36,240 bases of DNA from JBBDNV01 sp040877415 (GCA_040877415.1 JBBDNV010000042.1:1-36240), one strand, 5' to 3'; shown: positions 15,937 to 24,910, counted from the first letter of the stretch. The notes: a model not told the origin generated them from the sequence alone. A program made the numbers and translations.

Positions 15937-16017
15937 AGCAGTTTCAGTACCCTGTATCCAGGGTCAGCGACCCCGGCCCGCCCCTCACTGAGGCCGGCTA
16001 CAGGTTTTGATACTGCT
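15937..16017. terminator. 81-bp imperfect inverted repeat between convergent genes
   Basis: The ends (about 15937-15956 and 15999-16017) form an imperfect 20-bp inverted repeat, starting AGCAGT and ending ACTGCT, with CCTGTA/TACAGG inside. Smaller GC-rich stems lie within. It fills the gap between the ATPase stop (15928) and the convergent acyl-CoA dehydrogenase stop (16029). A bidirectional terminator or a small MITE relic are both possible; there is only a short T-run. Confidence 0.4.
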
Positions 16018-16028
16018 GCTCCAGTGCA

Positions 16029-17216
16029 TCAATACGATCGCGGCAATTCCAATACCCGCTCGGCGATCGCGTTGAGCACCAGGGCATTCGAGATGGGCGA
16101 GGTTTTCATCAAGCGGGCTTGGGCCAGCAGTTGAATGATGCCAAAATCCTCGTCAAAGCCCTTTCCGCCCAGCGCGTTGATGGCGGCGTCGACCGCCAGC
16201 GTGGCCAATTCGGAAGCAAGCAGCTTCGCGCTGTTGGCATGGATGCTGACTTCCGTGGGATCGACTCCCTGCTCAAAACACCACGCCGCCCGATAGGCGG
16301 CCAGCCGAACCGCTTCCTGGCGAATTTGCACCTCGGCCAGCGGATGCTGAATGGACTGGTACGCGCCGATCGGGCCTTTGAATACCGAACGCTCGCGGGC
16401 ATGGCGGCAGGCCCGATCGAGGCAATAGCGGCTCATGCCCACCGCCGAGCAGGAAAACAGAATGCGCTCCGCATTGAACGCCGCAAACAGACCCAGCGCG
16501 GCCAGGTGCTCCGGGCCGATTCGATTCTCCAACGGCACTTCGACTCTATTGAACGTCAGCTCGAAAGGCACCAGTCCGCCGTCGCCCTGTGCGCGAATCG
16601 GCCGCTTTTCGATCCCCGGCGCGCGCGGGTCGACGACGAACGCGGACAGGCCGTGGGACTTGGGCAGCTTCTCCTTGGCGCAGTCGTCAAGCGATTTGGT
16701 GCGGGCCAAAAGCAGCATCCAATCGGCCACGTCGGCCCCCGAGATGTAGATCTTCGAGCCGTCGATCGTGTAGCTGTTTTCGCCGCGGCGGGCAAACGTC
16801 TTGATCGCGAGCGTGTTGAAGCCCGCTTCCGGTTCGGTCACGGCCAGGCAGAATTTTGCTCGGCCGCTTGCGATTTGCGGCAGGAACCTTTGCGCGGTTT
16901 TCTCGAGCCCGCCGGTGGCGATGGCCAAAGTGGCGACGGTGGTCAGCACCGTCAGGTTGTTGCCACCGCCCAAGGCGGCCAATTCCTCCTGGGCAAAGCA
17001 CATGGGCAACAACCCCTCGTCGCTGCCTCCGAGCTCGCGGGGCACGATGGCGCCGAAAAATCCGGCCGCGGCCAGAGATTGCCAGGCTTCGTCCGCCAAC
17101 GCCCGGCGATCCTGCGAGGAAAGCGGACCGGCAAACCGCGGGGCCAGGTGTTCCAACGCTCCGCGGGCCTTGTCTTTCCAGGCTTGCTGGTCGGGACTTA
17201 AGGAAAAGTCGAGCAT
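16029..17216 (-). CDS. Acyl-CoA dehydrogenase family protein
   Basis: A 395-residue flavoprotein of the acyl-CoA dehydrogenase fold. The family signature CLAVTEPEAGFNTLAIKT lies at about 125-142; KIYISGADVADWML, an RSVFKGPIGAYQSIQHPLAE region and a C-terminal GGKGFDEDFGIIQLLAQARL follow. The usual 'YEGTNEI' catalytic segment near the C-terminus is replaced by TSPISNALVLN, and the protein ends LPRSY, as in a divergent ACAD subgroup, so the substrate and even the catalytic base are uncertain. The ATG at 17216 has an AAAGGAT ribosome binding site that lies inside the last codons of the upstream TetR gene, only 5 bp away. It is therefore co-transcribed with and probably controlled by that regulator. 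Confidence 0.9.
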   Translation of the reverse strand: MLDFSLSPDQQAWKDKARGALEHLAPRFAGPLSSQDRRALADEAWQSLAAAGFFGAIVPRELGGSDEGLLPMCFAQEELAALGGGNNLTVLTTVATLAIATGGLEKTAQRFLPQIASGRAKFCLAVTEPEAGFNTLAIKTFARRGENSYTIDGSKIYISGADVADWMLLLARTKSLDDCAKEKLPKSHGLSAFVVDPRAPGIEKRPIRAQGDGGLVPFELTFNRVEVPLENRIGPEHLAALGLFAAFNAERILFSCSAVGMSRYCLDRACRHARERSVFKGPIGAYQSIQHPLAEVQIRQEAVRLAAYRAAWCFEQGVDPTEVSIHANSAKLLASELATLAVDAAINALGGKGFDEDFGIIQLLAQARLMKTSPISNALVLNAIAERVLELPRSY

Positions 17217-17221
17217 GGCAT

Positions 17222-17845
17222 CTATCCTTTGCGAGTTTTTGTGCGAAGCGATTTCCAGGCGGCTTCGGCCAGCACGCGGCCGGCTTGCTTGATGTCCACT
17301 TCGGCGCCGCGCAGCCACTGCCGGGCGAAATCGCGAGCCGGGCCCACGAGGATCGCCAATTGGAGCGAAAGCGGCAGCCGCGCCAATTCGCCCGCGTCGA
17401 CGTGCGCCTGCAAGCGCTCCTTCAGTTCGCCGAAAAACTGCCGGTTCATGCGTTCCACCTCATCGCGCATTTCGGCCACAAAAGGCGATTGCCCCATTTC
17501 CAGGAGGTAGCGGGCCCAGTCCGGATGGGCCGCGACCCAGCGCAAGTAATGGCCAACAATGGCGGCCACGCTGCGCCGCGCGACGCCGCGGCCCGATTGG
17601 ACGCGCTTCATTTCGGCCAACAGGCTTTGCTGATAATCGCGCAGTCCCTCGACGAACAGCGCGGCGGCCAACTGCTCCTTGCCGTTGTAATGGTGGTAAA
17701 TGCTGCCGATGCTGGCCCGGGCTTCGCGGCGGATGTCGGCCATCGTGGTGGCCGCGAAACCAACTCGGGCGAAGCAGGCCAGGGCGGCTTCGAGAATCGT
17801 GCGGCGACGGTCGGCACGTCGGCGGCGGGGGGCGGCGAGAACCAT
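17222..17845 (-). CDS. TetR/AcrR family transcriptional repressor
   Basis: A 207-residue regulator. The N-terminal helix-turn-helix covers about residues 15-60 (RRTILEAALACFARVGFAAT, then MADIRREARASIGSIYHHY). A C-terminal ligand-binding helical domain contains YLLEMGQSPFVAEM. It is the first gene of a two-gene operon with the acyl-CoA dehydrogenase. Two overlapping palindromes sit immediately upstream of its ATG, so it almost certainly represses its own operon. The ligand is probably an acyl-CoA or fatty acid, judged from the partner gene. It may also affect the divergent sulfatase gene at 18027, whose promoter region lies on the other side of these sites. Confidence 0.9.
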   Translation of the reverse strand: MVLAAPRRRRADRRRTILEAALACFARVGFAATTMADIRREARASIGSIYHHYNGKEQLAAALFVEGLRDYQQSLLAEMKRVQSGRGVARRSVAAIVGHYLRWVAAHPDWARYLLEMGQSPFVAEMRDEVERMNRQFFGELKERLQAHVDAGELARLPLSLQLAILVGPARDFARQWLRGAEVDIKQAGRVLAEAAWKSLRTKTRKG

Positions 17846-17847
17846 GG

Positions 17848-17877
17848 CTAGAATAATATTCTAGAAGATGGTTCTAG
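17848..17877. promoter_or_regulatory. Two overlapping palindromic operators (TetR sites)
   Basis: Two 17-bp palindromes with identical half-sites, CTAGAA-N5-TTCTAG, lie at 17848-17864 and 17861-17877 and share the CTAG at 17861-17864. The first is a perfect palindrome around its central base. They begin three bases upstream of the TetR start codon, the expected place for autorepression, and could seat two TetR dimers side by side 13 bp apart. Confidence 0.8.
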
Positions 17878-18026
17878 TCAATCCGCCGCCGCTCGCCCCT
17901 CCCCGATCCGCCCCGCACCAGCGCCAGCGTCCGAATGTGTGGAACCGCGCCGGCCGCGTTGGTACAAAAGACCCACGCGACGGATCGCGACCATTCTCGT
18001 GCCGCAAAACCGGGAGCCCCAACACC

Positions 18027-19355
18027 GTGTCGATAACCAATAGGCCGCTGTCCGTCCAATTCCTGATCGCCATCCTGGCGCTCGGCCCGTTGTCCCGCGC
18101 CGCTGTGCTGGCCGCCGACGAGCGGCCGCGGCGGCCGAATATCTTGTTCGTTTGCTCCGACGATCAACGCTGGGACACGATCGCCGCCTTGGGCAACCCG
18201 GAAATCAAGACGCCGCACCTCGACCGGCTCGTCGAGCGCGGTTTTCATTTCACCAACGCCTATTGCATGGGCTCGATGGTCTCGGCCGTATGCCTGCCGA
18301 GTCGGACGATGCTCCTGACGGGCCGGTCGCTTTGGCGCATTCCCGAGCACCCTGGTTCCCTCGAAGCTCCGCCCGGCGTGCCGCTTTTGCCCGCGGTTTT
18401 GCGCGAAGCCGGCTACGTGACGTTCCACTGCGGCAAGATGGGCAATTCTTGCCGCTTCGGCCACGCGGCGTTCGACGTGAACATTGAAACACAAGGCCGC
18501 ACGGCCGAGTCAGCCAGCCAGAACGCGGACCACGCGATCACGTTTTTGCGCAGGCAGGACGGCAGCCGGCCGTTTTTCATGTACCTGGCGCCTCCAGTGC
18601 CGCACGATCCGCGGTTGGCCCCGGCGAAGTTCGCAAAAATGTACGACCCGGCAACTTTGTCGCTCTCGAAGAACTTCATGCCCGAACATCCCTTCGATAA
18701 CGGCGAGCTAAGATCGCGCGATGAGCTGTTGGCCGCGCATCCTCGCACGCCCGAGGAAATGCGGCGGCACCTGGCCGACTATTACGGCACGATTTCGCAC
18801 CTCGATCGCGAAGTGGGACGCGTCTTGCGCGAGATTGAGAAGCGCGGCTGGGAGAACAACACGATCGTCATCTATTCGAGCGATCAGGGATTGGCCGTCG
18901 GCGGGCGCCACGGACTGATGGGCAAGCAGAATCTGTACGAGCACGTCAAGCCGCCGCTGGTGATCGCCGGTCCCGGCATCCCGCACGGCAAGTCCGACGC
19001 GCTGGTGTATCTGTTAGATCTGTTCCCCACGATTTGCGATTTCGCCGGCGCCGTGACGCCCGAGACGGTCGAAGGCCGCTCGCTGGTGTCCGTCCTGGCG
19101 AACCCGCAACTGCCGCTGCGCGACTATCTGTTGGCCGCCTACAAGGACTGCCAGCGGATGGTGCGCGACCGGCGCTTTAAGCTGGTGCGATACAACGCGT
19201 CGGGCGTGCGCCACACGCAATTGTTCGACCTGGCGCATGATCCCGACGAGATCAACAACCTGGCCGGCGACCCAAGCTTCGCCGCCGAGCGCAAGCGGCT
19301 CGAAGCGCTCATGGCGCAGGCCCGGCGCGAGTTCGACGATCCGGTCGATTTTTAG
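18027..19355 (+). CDS. Secreted formylglycine-dependent sulfatase
   Basis: A 442-residue sulfatase with a signal peptide at about 1-30. It opens with the metal-binding RRPNILFVCSDDQRWD. The maturation site C-x-P-x-R is present as CLPSR with Cys89, to be oxidised to formylglycine. Later features are the HCGKM segment, the metal-binding SSDQGLAVG and the C-terminal LFDLAHDPDEINNLA typical of planctomycete type I sulfatases. The substrate cannot be told from sequence. The GTG at 18027 has GGGAG upstream; a longer frame reaching to 17868 would run through the TetR operators and lacks a signal peptide at its start. It is first of three sulfatases in a row; no maturase gene is in the window. Confidence 0.85.
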   Translation: MSITNRPLSVQFLIAILALGPLSRAAVLAADERPRRPNILFVCSDDQRWDTIAALGNPEIKTPHLDRLVERGFHFTNAYCMGSMVSAVCLPSRTMLLTGRSLWRIPEHPGSLEAPPGVPLLPAVLREAGYVTFHCGKMGNSCRFGHAAFDVNIETQGRTAESASQNADHAITFLRRQDGSRPFFMYLAPPVPHDPRLAPAKFAKMYDPATLSLSKNFMPEHPFDNGELRSRDELLAAHPRTPEEMRRHLADYYGTISHLDREVGRVLREIEKRGWENNTIVIYSSDQGLAVGGRHGLMGKQNLYEHVKPPLVIAGPGIPHGKSDALVYLLDLFPTICDFAGAVTPETVEGRSLVSVLANPQLPLRDYLLAAYKDCQRMVRDRRFKLVRYNASGVRHTQLFDLAHDPDEINNLAGDPSFAAERKRLEALMAQARREFDDPVDF

Positions 19356-19498
19356 CCGCGGAGAACTTCGTCCGCGTGATTTGCTCGCACGGGGCGGCGG
19401 CGGTTATTAGAATGGGGACGCGTCGGCCGGTCGCTCGCGAAATGTCGAGTCGAATCGCGCCATTTTCCGACGCGGCGCCAGTGCGAGGGAGCACAAGC

Positions 19499-21118
19499 AT
19501 GGGCGGTATTCGGGGCGGATTGGCGTTTTGCACGGCACTCGCGTGCGCTGGAATTACCGCGCCGGCCTTCCTTTACAATCAGGCCGCCGCGGCCGATGCC
19601 CGCCGGCCGAATATCTTGTTTATCTTTTCCGACGATCACGCCTGGCAGGCCGTCAGCGCCTACAACGAACCGCGCAAGCTGCTCGACACGCCCAACCTCG
19701 ACCGCATCGCCCGCGAGGGTATGCGATTCAACCGCTCGGTCGTGCCCAATTCGATCTGCGGACCCAGCCGGGCCTCGATCCTGACCGGAAAGTACTCGCA
19801 CCTGAACGGCTTCTACAACAACACCAACAGCTATTTCGACGGTTCGCAGACGACGTTCCCCAAGCTGCTCGAGGGGGCCGGATATCAAACCGCCATTTTT
19901 GGCAAATGGCACCTCGTCAGCGATCCGACCGGGTTCGACCATTGGCACATCCTGCCGGGCCAGGGACTCTATTACAACCCGCCGATGATCAAAAACGGAC
20001 AGCAGGTCAAACACGAAGGCTACGCCACCGATATCATCACAGACCTGACTCTCGACTGGCTCAAAAACCGCGACCGCTCGAAACCGTTTCTCGTGATGTG
20101 CCAACACAAGGCACCGCACCGCGAATGGGACCCGGCGCTGCGGCACCTGGGGCACGACAACGACCGGCAGTATCCCGAGCCGGAAACCCTGTTCGACGAT
20201 TACTCCGGCCGCGGGCTGGCCGAGCACGATCAGGATATGACGATCGAAAAGACGATGACCCCCCGCGACGTCAAGCTCGTAGCGCCGGCCAACTTGACGC
20301 CCGGGCAACGCGAGAAGTGGGACGCCTATTACGAGCCGCGGAACAAAAAATTCCGCGAGGCCAAGCTGACGGGCAAAGACCTGGTGCGGTGGCGCTACAA
20401 CCGTTACCTGCACGATTACCTGGGCTGCATCAAGGCCGTCGACGAGAACGTGGGCCGTTTGCTCAGATTCCTGGACGACGAGAAGCTGGCCGACGACACG
20501 ATCGTCGTCTATACCGCCGACCAGGGTTTTTTCCTGGGAGAGCACGGCTGGTTCGACAAGCGCTGGATTTTCGAGGAATCGCTGCGGACGCCGCTGGTGG
20601 TGCGCTGGCCGGGAGTCACGAAGCCGCTCAGCGTGAGCGACGAGCTGGTGTCGAATATCGACTTCGCCGAAACGTTTCTCGACGTGGCCGGCGTGCCGAT
20701 TCCCGCCGAGATGCAGGGGCGGAGCCTGGTCAGTCTGCTTAAAGGCCAAACGCCGGACGATTGGCGAAAGTCCTTTTACTACCACTACTACGAGTACCCG
20801 CGGCCGCACCACGTTCGGCCGCACTACGGCGTGGTGACCGACCGCTACAAACTCGTGCGTTTTTACGGGCCGGACACCGACTATTGGGAGCTATTCGACC
20901 TCGAGGCCGATCCGCGCGAGCTCGTGAGCGTCTACGATGAGACCTCGTATGCCGGCGTGCGCAAAGAGCTGGAAGGCGAGCTGGGCCGGCTTCGCGCCGA
21001 GCTGAAGGTGCCGGACGTGGACGACCCCGCGGCGTCGGGAAGTGGGCCAGGTCCGCGCGGGAAAGCGCGTGCCAATGCAGGCGGGAAGGCGGGAAAAGCC
21101 CGCGGCAACAAGACATGA
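19499..21118 (+). CDS. Secreted sulfatase with basic C-terminal tail
   Basis: A 539-residue type I sulfatase with a signal peptide (about 1-34). The metal site RRPNILFIFSDDHAWQ is followed by the formylglycine site CGPSR (in NSICGPSRASILTGKYSH), the FGKWHL segment and a second metal site TADQGFFLGEHGWFDKRW. The C-terminal ELFDLEADPRE is normal, but an added Gly/Lys/Arg-rich tail of about 25 residues (GKARANAGGKAGKARGNK) follows; it may bind a polyanion or the cell surface. The ATG at 19499 has GAGGGAG eight bases upstream. Its stop overlaps the next sulfatase's ATG as ATGA, so the two are translationally coupled. Confidence 0.9.
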   Translation: MGGIRGGLAFCTALACAGITAPAFLYNQAAAADARRPNILFIFSDDHAWQAVSAYNEPRKLLDTPNLDRIAREGMRFNRSVVPNSICGPSRASILTGKYSHLNGFYNNTNSYFDGSQTTFPKLLEGAGYQTAIFGKWHLVSDPTGFDHWHILPGQGLYYNPPMIKNGQQVKHEGYATDIITDLTLDWLKNRDRSKPFLVMCQHKAPHREWDPALRHLGHDNDRQYPEPETLFDDYSGRGLAEHDQDMTIEKTMTPRDVKLVAPANLTPGQREKWDAYYEPRNKKFREAKLTGKDLVRWRYNRYLHDYLGCIKAVDENVGRLLRFLDDEKLADDTIVVYTADQGFFLGEHGWFDKRWIFEESLRTPLVVRWPGVTKPLSVSDELVSNIDFAETFLDVAGVPIPAEMQGRSLVSLLKGQTPDDWRKSFYYHYYEYPRPHHVRPHYGVVTDRYKLVRFYGPDTDYWELFDLEADPRELVSVYDETSYAGVRKELEGELGRLRAELKVPDVDDPAASGSGPGPRGKARANAGGKAGKARGNKT

Positions 21119-23007
21119 TGCGACGAACGCGAGAATCGCTGGCGGGCAGGGCGGCAATCGCACTGGGCATCGTGCTTGCGCTGCCGGCCTGGTTGGCTTT
21201 CCGCTGTGCGGTGGTCGAGGGCGGCGATCGGCCGCGGCCCAACATCCTATGGCTCACTAGCGAAGACCACGGGCCGCACATGGGCTGTTACGGCGATACG
21301 TATGCTTCGACGCCGAACGTCGACGCGCTGGCCGCGCGCGGAGTGACGTACACCCGCTGCTGGTCGAACGCGCCCGTCTGTGCGCCGGCGCGCACGACGC
21401 TGATTTCGGGCATGTATGCTTCATCGACCGGCAGTGAGCACATGCGCAGCATGGTCCCCTACCCGGCCGGCAAGCAAATGTTCCCGCAAATCCTGCGCGG
21501 GGCGGGTTATTACTGCACCAACAACGTCAAGGAAGATTACAACCTCGTGACGCCGGGCGAGGTGTGGAACGATTCGTCGCGCCAGGCGCATTGGAAAAAC
21601 GGGCGCGCCGGCCAGCCGTTCTTCGCGGTATTCAATTCCACCAAAAGCCACGAGAGCCAGATTCGCGCTCGGCCGCACAAGGCCGTGCACGATCCGGCCA
21701 AGGTGCGCATTCCGGCCTATCATCCCGATTCGCCCGAAGTGCGGCAGGATTGGGCCCAGTACTACGACAAGGTCAGCGAGGCCGACGCCGACGCGGGGGA
21801 GCGGCTGCGCGAATTGGACGCAGCCGGACTGGCCGACGATACGATCGTCTTTTATTTCGCCGACCACGGCTCGGGGATGCCGCGCAACAAGCGCTGGCCG
21901 TACAACAGCGGCTTGCACGTGCCGCTGGTCGTGTACATTCCCGACAAGCTCAAGGCGCTGCGCTCGGGCGACTATGTGGCGGGAGGCAAGAGTGACCGGC
22001 TGGTGAGCTTTGTCGACTTCGCCCCCACCGTGTTGAGCCTGGCCGGAGTCAAGCCGCCCCAGTGGGTCGAGGGACACGCGTTTCTGGGCCCCCACGCCGA
22101 AGAGCCGCAGCCCCATATTTACGGCTTTCGCGGGCGAATGGACGAGCGGATGGACATGGTGCGCAGCGTCACCGACGGGCGTTACGTCTACGTCCGCAAT
22201 TACATGCCGCACCGCATCTACGGTCAGCACCTCGACTACATGTGGCAAACTCCCACGACGCGCGCCTGGGAGCAGTTGCACAAACAGGGCAAGCTCAATG
22301 CCGCGCAAGACGCTTTCTGGAAACCCAAGCCGCCCGAAGAGCTTTACGACCTGGCGAGCGACCCCGATGAAGTCCACAACCTGGCCGGTTCGGCCGAACA
22401 TCGCGAAATCCTCGAAAAGCTCCGCGCGGCCCAGCGGGACCTGGCCCGGCGGATTCGCGACGTGGGCTTTTTGCCCGAAGGCGAAATTCACAGCCGCAGC
22501 AACGGGACGTCGCCGTACGACATGGCCCGCGATGACTCGAAATATCCCTACGAGCCGATTGCCAGGACGGCAGAATTGGCGGCGGGGTTGAAACCGGACG
22601 CCGCCGGGGCACTCGTCAAGTCTCTTGAGGATCGCGATAGCGCGGTCCGCTATTGGGCGGCGCTGGGTCTATTGATGCGCGGCAAAGACGGCGTCGAAGC
22701 GGGTCACGGATCGCTCGCGGCCTCGCTGGCCGATCCTTCGCCGTACGTGCGGATCGTGGCCGCCGAAGCGCTTGCGCGGTTTGGCGAGCCGGCCGACCGG
22801 CCGCTGGCGCTGCGCGTGCTGGCCGATCACGCCGACTGGAGCCGCAGCGACGTGTTTGTCGCCATGGCCGCCTTAAATGCTCTCGACCAATTCGCCGACG
22901 AGGCCGAACCGATCAAGGCGAAGCTGCGAAAGTTGCCCAACGGAAAAGCGCCGCACGCACGTTATGAGTCCTACGTGCCGCGGCTGCTCAGTGGGAGCGC
23001 GAAGTAA
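21115..23007 (+). CDS. Sulfatase with C-terminal HEAT-like repeats
   Basis: A 630-residue protein. A signal peptide (about 1-35) leads into RPRPNILWLTSEDHGPHMG, the formylglycine motif CAPAR (APVCAPARTTLISGM) and FYFADHGSGMPRNKRW. The usual LYDLASDPDEVHNLA closes the sulfatase domain near residue 430. Residues about 490-620 form an Ala/Leu-rich array with repeats such as SLEDRDSAVRYWAALGLL and DPSPYVRIVAAEALARFG, which are HEAT-like. Such tails are usual in one planctomycete sulfatase subgroup and probably mediate binding. The gene begins within the stop codon of the previous one. Confidence 0.9.
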   Translation: MMRRTRESLAGRAAIALGIVLALPAWLAFRCAVVEGGDRPRPNILWLTSEDHGPHMGCYGDTYASTPNVDALAARGVTYTRCWSNAPVCAPARTTLISGMYASSTGSEHMRSMVPYPAGKQMFPQILRGAGYYCTNNVKEDYNLVTPGEVWNDSSRQAHWKNGRAGQPFFAVFNSTKSHESQIRARPHKAVHDPAKVRIPAYHPDSPEVRQDWAQYYDKVSEADADAGERLRELDAAGLADDTIVFYFADHGSGMPRNKRWPYNSGLHVPLVVYIPDKLKALRSGDYVAGGKSDRLVSFVDFAPTVLSLAGVKPPQWVEGHAFLGPHAEEPQPHIYGFRGRMDERMDMVRSVTDGRYVYVRNYMPHRIYGQHLDYMWQTPTTRAWEQLHKQGKLNAAQDAFWKPKPPEELYDLASDPDEVHNLAGSAEHREILEKLRAAQRDLARRIRDVGFLPEGEIHSRSNGTSPYDMARDDSKYPYEPIARTAELAAGLKPDAAGALVKSLEDRDSAVRYWAALGLLMRGKDGVEAGHGSLAASLADPSPYVRIVAAEALARFGEPADRPLALRVLADHADWSRSDVFVAMAALNALDQFADEAEPIKAKLRKLPNGKAPHARYESYVPRLLSGSAK

Positions 23008-23036
23008 TCCGACATCACGAGACTCCGAGGTTGTCC

Positions 23037-23468
23037 ATGCAAGAGCAACGAATCGCCACCGTGAAACCGGTCGAAGAGAGCCTGGCCTCGGGCAGGGTGG
23101 CGGAGATTTTTGCCGATATCAAGCGGACCAAGAACATCGATTTCGTGCCGAACTTGTGGCGCGTGCTGGCCACCAACCCGGTGCAACTGGAGCTGGTTTG
23201 GACGACGCTCAAAACGCTGATGCACCCGGAAGCGACCGGCCGTAAGGCGAATCTCGATCCGGCGACGCGCGAAATGATTGCTTTGGCGGTTTCCGCGACC
23301 AACGGCTGCGCCTATTGCGTCAATTCGCATACGGCCGCCTTGCGAAAGCTGGGGCTTTCGACCGAAGCGCTCGGCGAGGTGCTGGCGATCGCCAGTTTGT
23401 TCAACATGACGAACGCCCTGGCGGACGGCTATCAGGTCCAGCCCGACGTGCTGCCGCCCCTGGAATGA
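23037..23468 (+). CDS. AhpD-like carboxymuconolactone decarboxylase family protein
   Basis: A 143-residue helical protein. The AhpD signature Cys91-x2-Cys94-x3-His98 (NGCAYCVNSH) is intact, so a thiol-dependent alkylhydroperoxidase activity is likely. It resembles the 'peroxidase-related' subgroup (NLWRVLATNP, DPATREMIALAVSATNG). The ATG at 23037 is six bases after GAGG; an in-frame TTG at 23031 is less likely. It lies 29 bp after the third sulfatase, same strand, and may share its transcript. There is no signal peptide, so it acts in the cytoplasm. Confidence 0.85.
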   Translation: MQEQRIATVKPVEESLASGRVAEIFADIKRTKNIDFVPNLWRVLATNPVQLELVWTTLKTLMHPEATGRKANLDPATREMIALAVSATNGCAYCVNSHTAALRKLGLSTEALGEVLAIASLFNMTNALADGYQVQPDVLPPLE

Positions 23469-23550
23469 TCGCCGCCGATCCGCCGCCAAGATCGACGCGC
23501 GGCCGGCGAATAAGCGACTGAAGAATCGCGACTTTTCGGTGGGCGAGACC

Positions 23551-24321
23551 ATGCAGGATCCACAGACCGCGACGGCGTTTTTCCTGGGGCCGGTGGCGAC
23601 GGCTTATCTGACGGCCTGCGCACTGTGGCTGGCGTACGACTGGCGTTTTTCCCTTGCGCGAAGCGAGCCGCCGCTCGACGAGTCCAAGCATCCCTATTGG
23701 GACTTGCTGCTCACGTTTGCGGCCGGCGCCGGAATCTTTCTGTTGGGCGCCGCGTACCGCGCCGGCTGGTTGTTGCCGACCGGCGGGACAGCGGCCGGCC
23801 GGATCGGCTGGCTCGCGGACAATTGCATCATCTATTCGCCGATTGCCATCGTGCTGGCCGTTCGGCGGCAGAGTTTGCAGACCATCTTTTTGTCCCTCAC
23901 GCGTTTGCCCGAAAAGGTCTGTTTGGGCCTGGTCCTGGGCGTGATTGCCATCGTGGTCTACAGCGGGTTGCGGCGCGAGCTGGGGGAAGTGCCCGGCTAT
24001 CTGGCGTCGGCCGTCGACGTGGAAAAGCTGGTCGATTTTTTCCCGGTGTTTCTCGAGGGCGTGGCGCTGGCGTTTGCGTTCGTGCGGCTGCGCTGGGCGG
24101 TGGGCATGACGGCCGCGATCGCCATTCCGTCGCTGTTGTTCGCCGCGGCACACGTTCCCGGCGCGATCGAGGCGGGCCGCGGGACGGCTCACATCGCGGT
24201 GTTCTTCGCCTTTAACACGGCGCTGCCGGCGGCCATTCTGTGGACCGTCGGGCGTTCGGGAGACGTCGTCTGGATCGGACTGGTCCACTACCTGATGGAC
24301 ATCGCCATTCGCGCGATCTAG
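23551..24321 (+). CDS. CPBP-type intramembrane protease-like protein
   Basis: A 256-residue membrane protein with about seven hydrophobic segments. The region PVFLEGVALAFAFVRLRW corresponds to CPBP motif 1 but has a single Glu in place of the Glu pair and no matching Arg. Motif 2 (F-x3-H) is present as LLFAAAHVP, and a later His-x3-Asp (VHYLMD) fits motif 3. It belongs to the CAAX protease/bacteriocin-processing superfamily, but the incomplete motif 1 leaves activity doubtful. The start is unclear: ATG at 23551, or GTG at 23539. The stop codon overlaps the second copy of the 30-bp dispersed repeat. Confidence 0.65.
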   Translation: MQDPQTATAFFLGPVATAYLTACALWLAYDWRFSLARSEPPLDESKHPYWDLLLTFAAGAGIFLLGAAYRAGWLLPTGGTAAGRIGWLADNCIIYSPIAIVLAVRRQSLQTIFLSLTRLPEKVCLGLVLGVIAIVVYSGLRRELGEVPGYLASAVDVEKLVDFFPVFLEGVALAFAFVRLRWAVGMTAAIAIPSLLFAAAHVPGAIEAGRGTAHIAVFFAFNTALPAAILWTVGRSGDVVWIGLVHYLMDIAIRAI

Positions 24322-24347
24322 CAGCGTGTTGAAAAACTGGGTCAGGC
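24318..24347 (-). repeat. Copy 2 of the 30-bp dispersed repeat
   Basis: Reverse-complement match to 22-51 with one mismatch; the 24-bp core is 24318-24341. It includes the TAG stop of the CPBP-type gene. Confidence 0.7.
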
Positions 24348-24910
24348 GCGCTCGAAACGGGCGGAATCGCCCCGCCGGCTCGGGCCGCATCGAGCGCCAC
24401 CAGGGGGGTCGAACCGCTAGCAAGCACCATGGCCGTGCCGGCCGCCGCCACGACACATTTCCATGTCGCCTGATAGAATGTGCAAAGGCGCATCATTGGC
24501 TCTCTTGCAGTCCGAAGTGGTCAGCCGGAAGCCGAAAGCCTTGCGCGGCTGGTTGAAACGACTTGCCGCCGAGGTCGCGACGCCTCAGCCGGGGGCAAAA
24601 GTATTAGAAGAGCGTCTGAGTGTCAGCACGGATTTCTCAGAGTCTCTTCCAGCGCGTAAGATCATGCTCCCCAACACGTTCGTGTGTCGCAAATCGTTGC
24701 CGAGCGCCGCGTCGCTACCACTAGCAATCAGGCCGGCACTTCCAGTAAGCTACGCACACCTGCGACACAAGCCCAACGCCCGCGGGACCCACCGCGGCGA
24801 TGTGATGGATCCTTTTTGCCGACAGCGCGCGTGGCGCTCGGGCCGCGCGCTGCCCGTGGGCCGACTCAGGGGCGAGTTTTCTTCTTCACACGCAACTAGC
24901 GCGACCACCC
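24348..24910. other. Long intergenic region without a supported gene
   Basis: About 560 bases upstream of the G8-domain gene. Open frames exist on both strands but none shows a recognisable family, ribosome binding site or codon pattern. A minus-strand frame around 24360-24480 has a short signal-peptide-like stretch (CVVAAAGTAMVLASG) but runs into the CPBP gene and is not convincing. It must contain the promoter of the G8 gene; I see no clear boxes. Confidence 0.5.
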
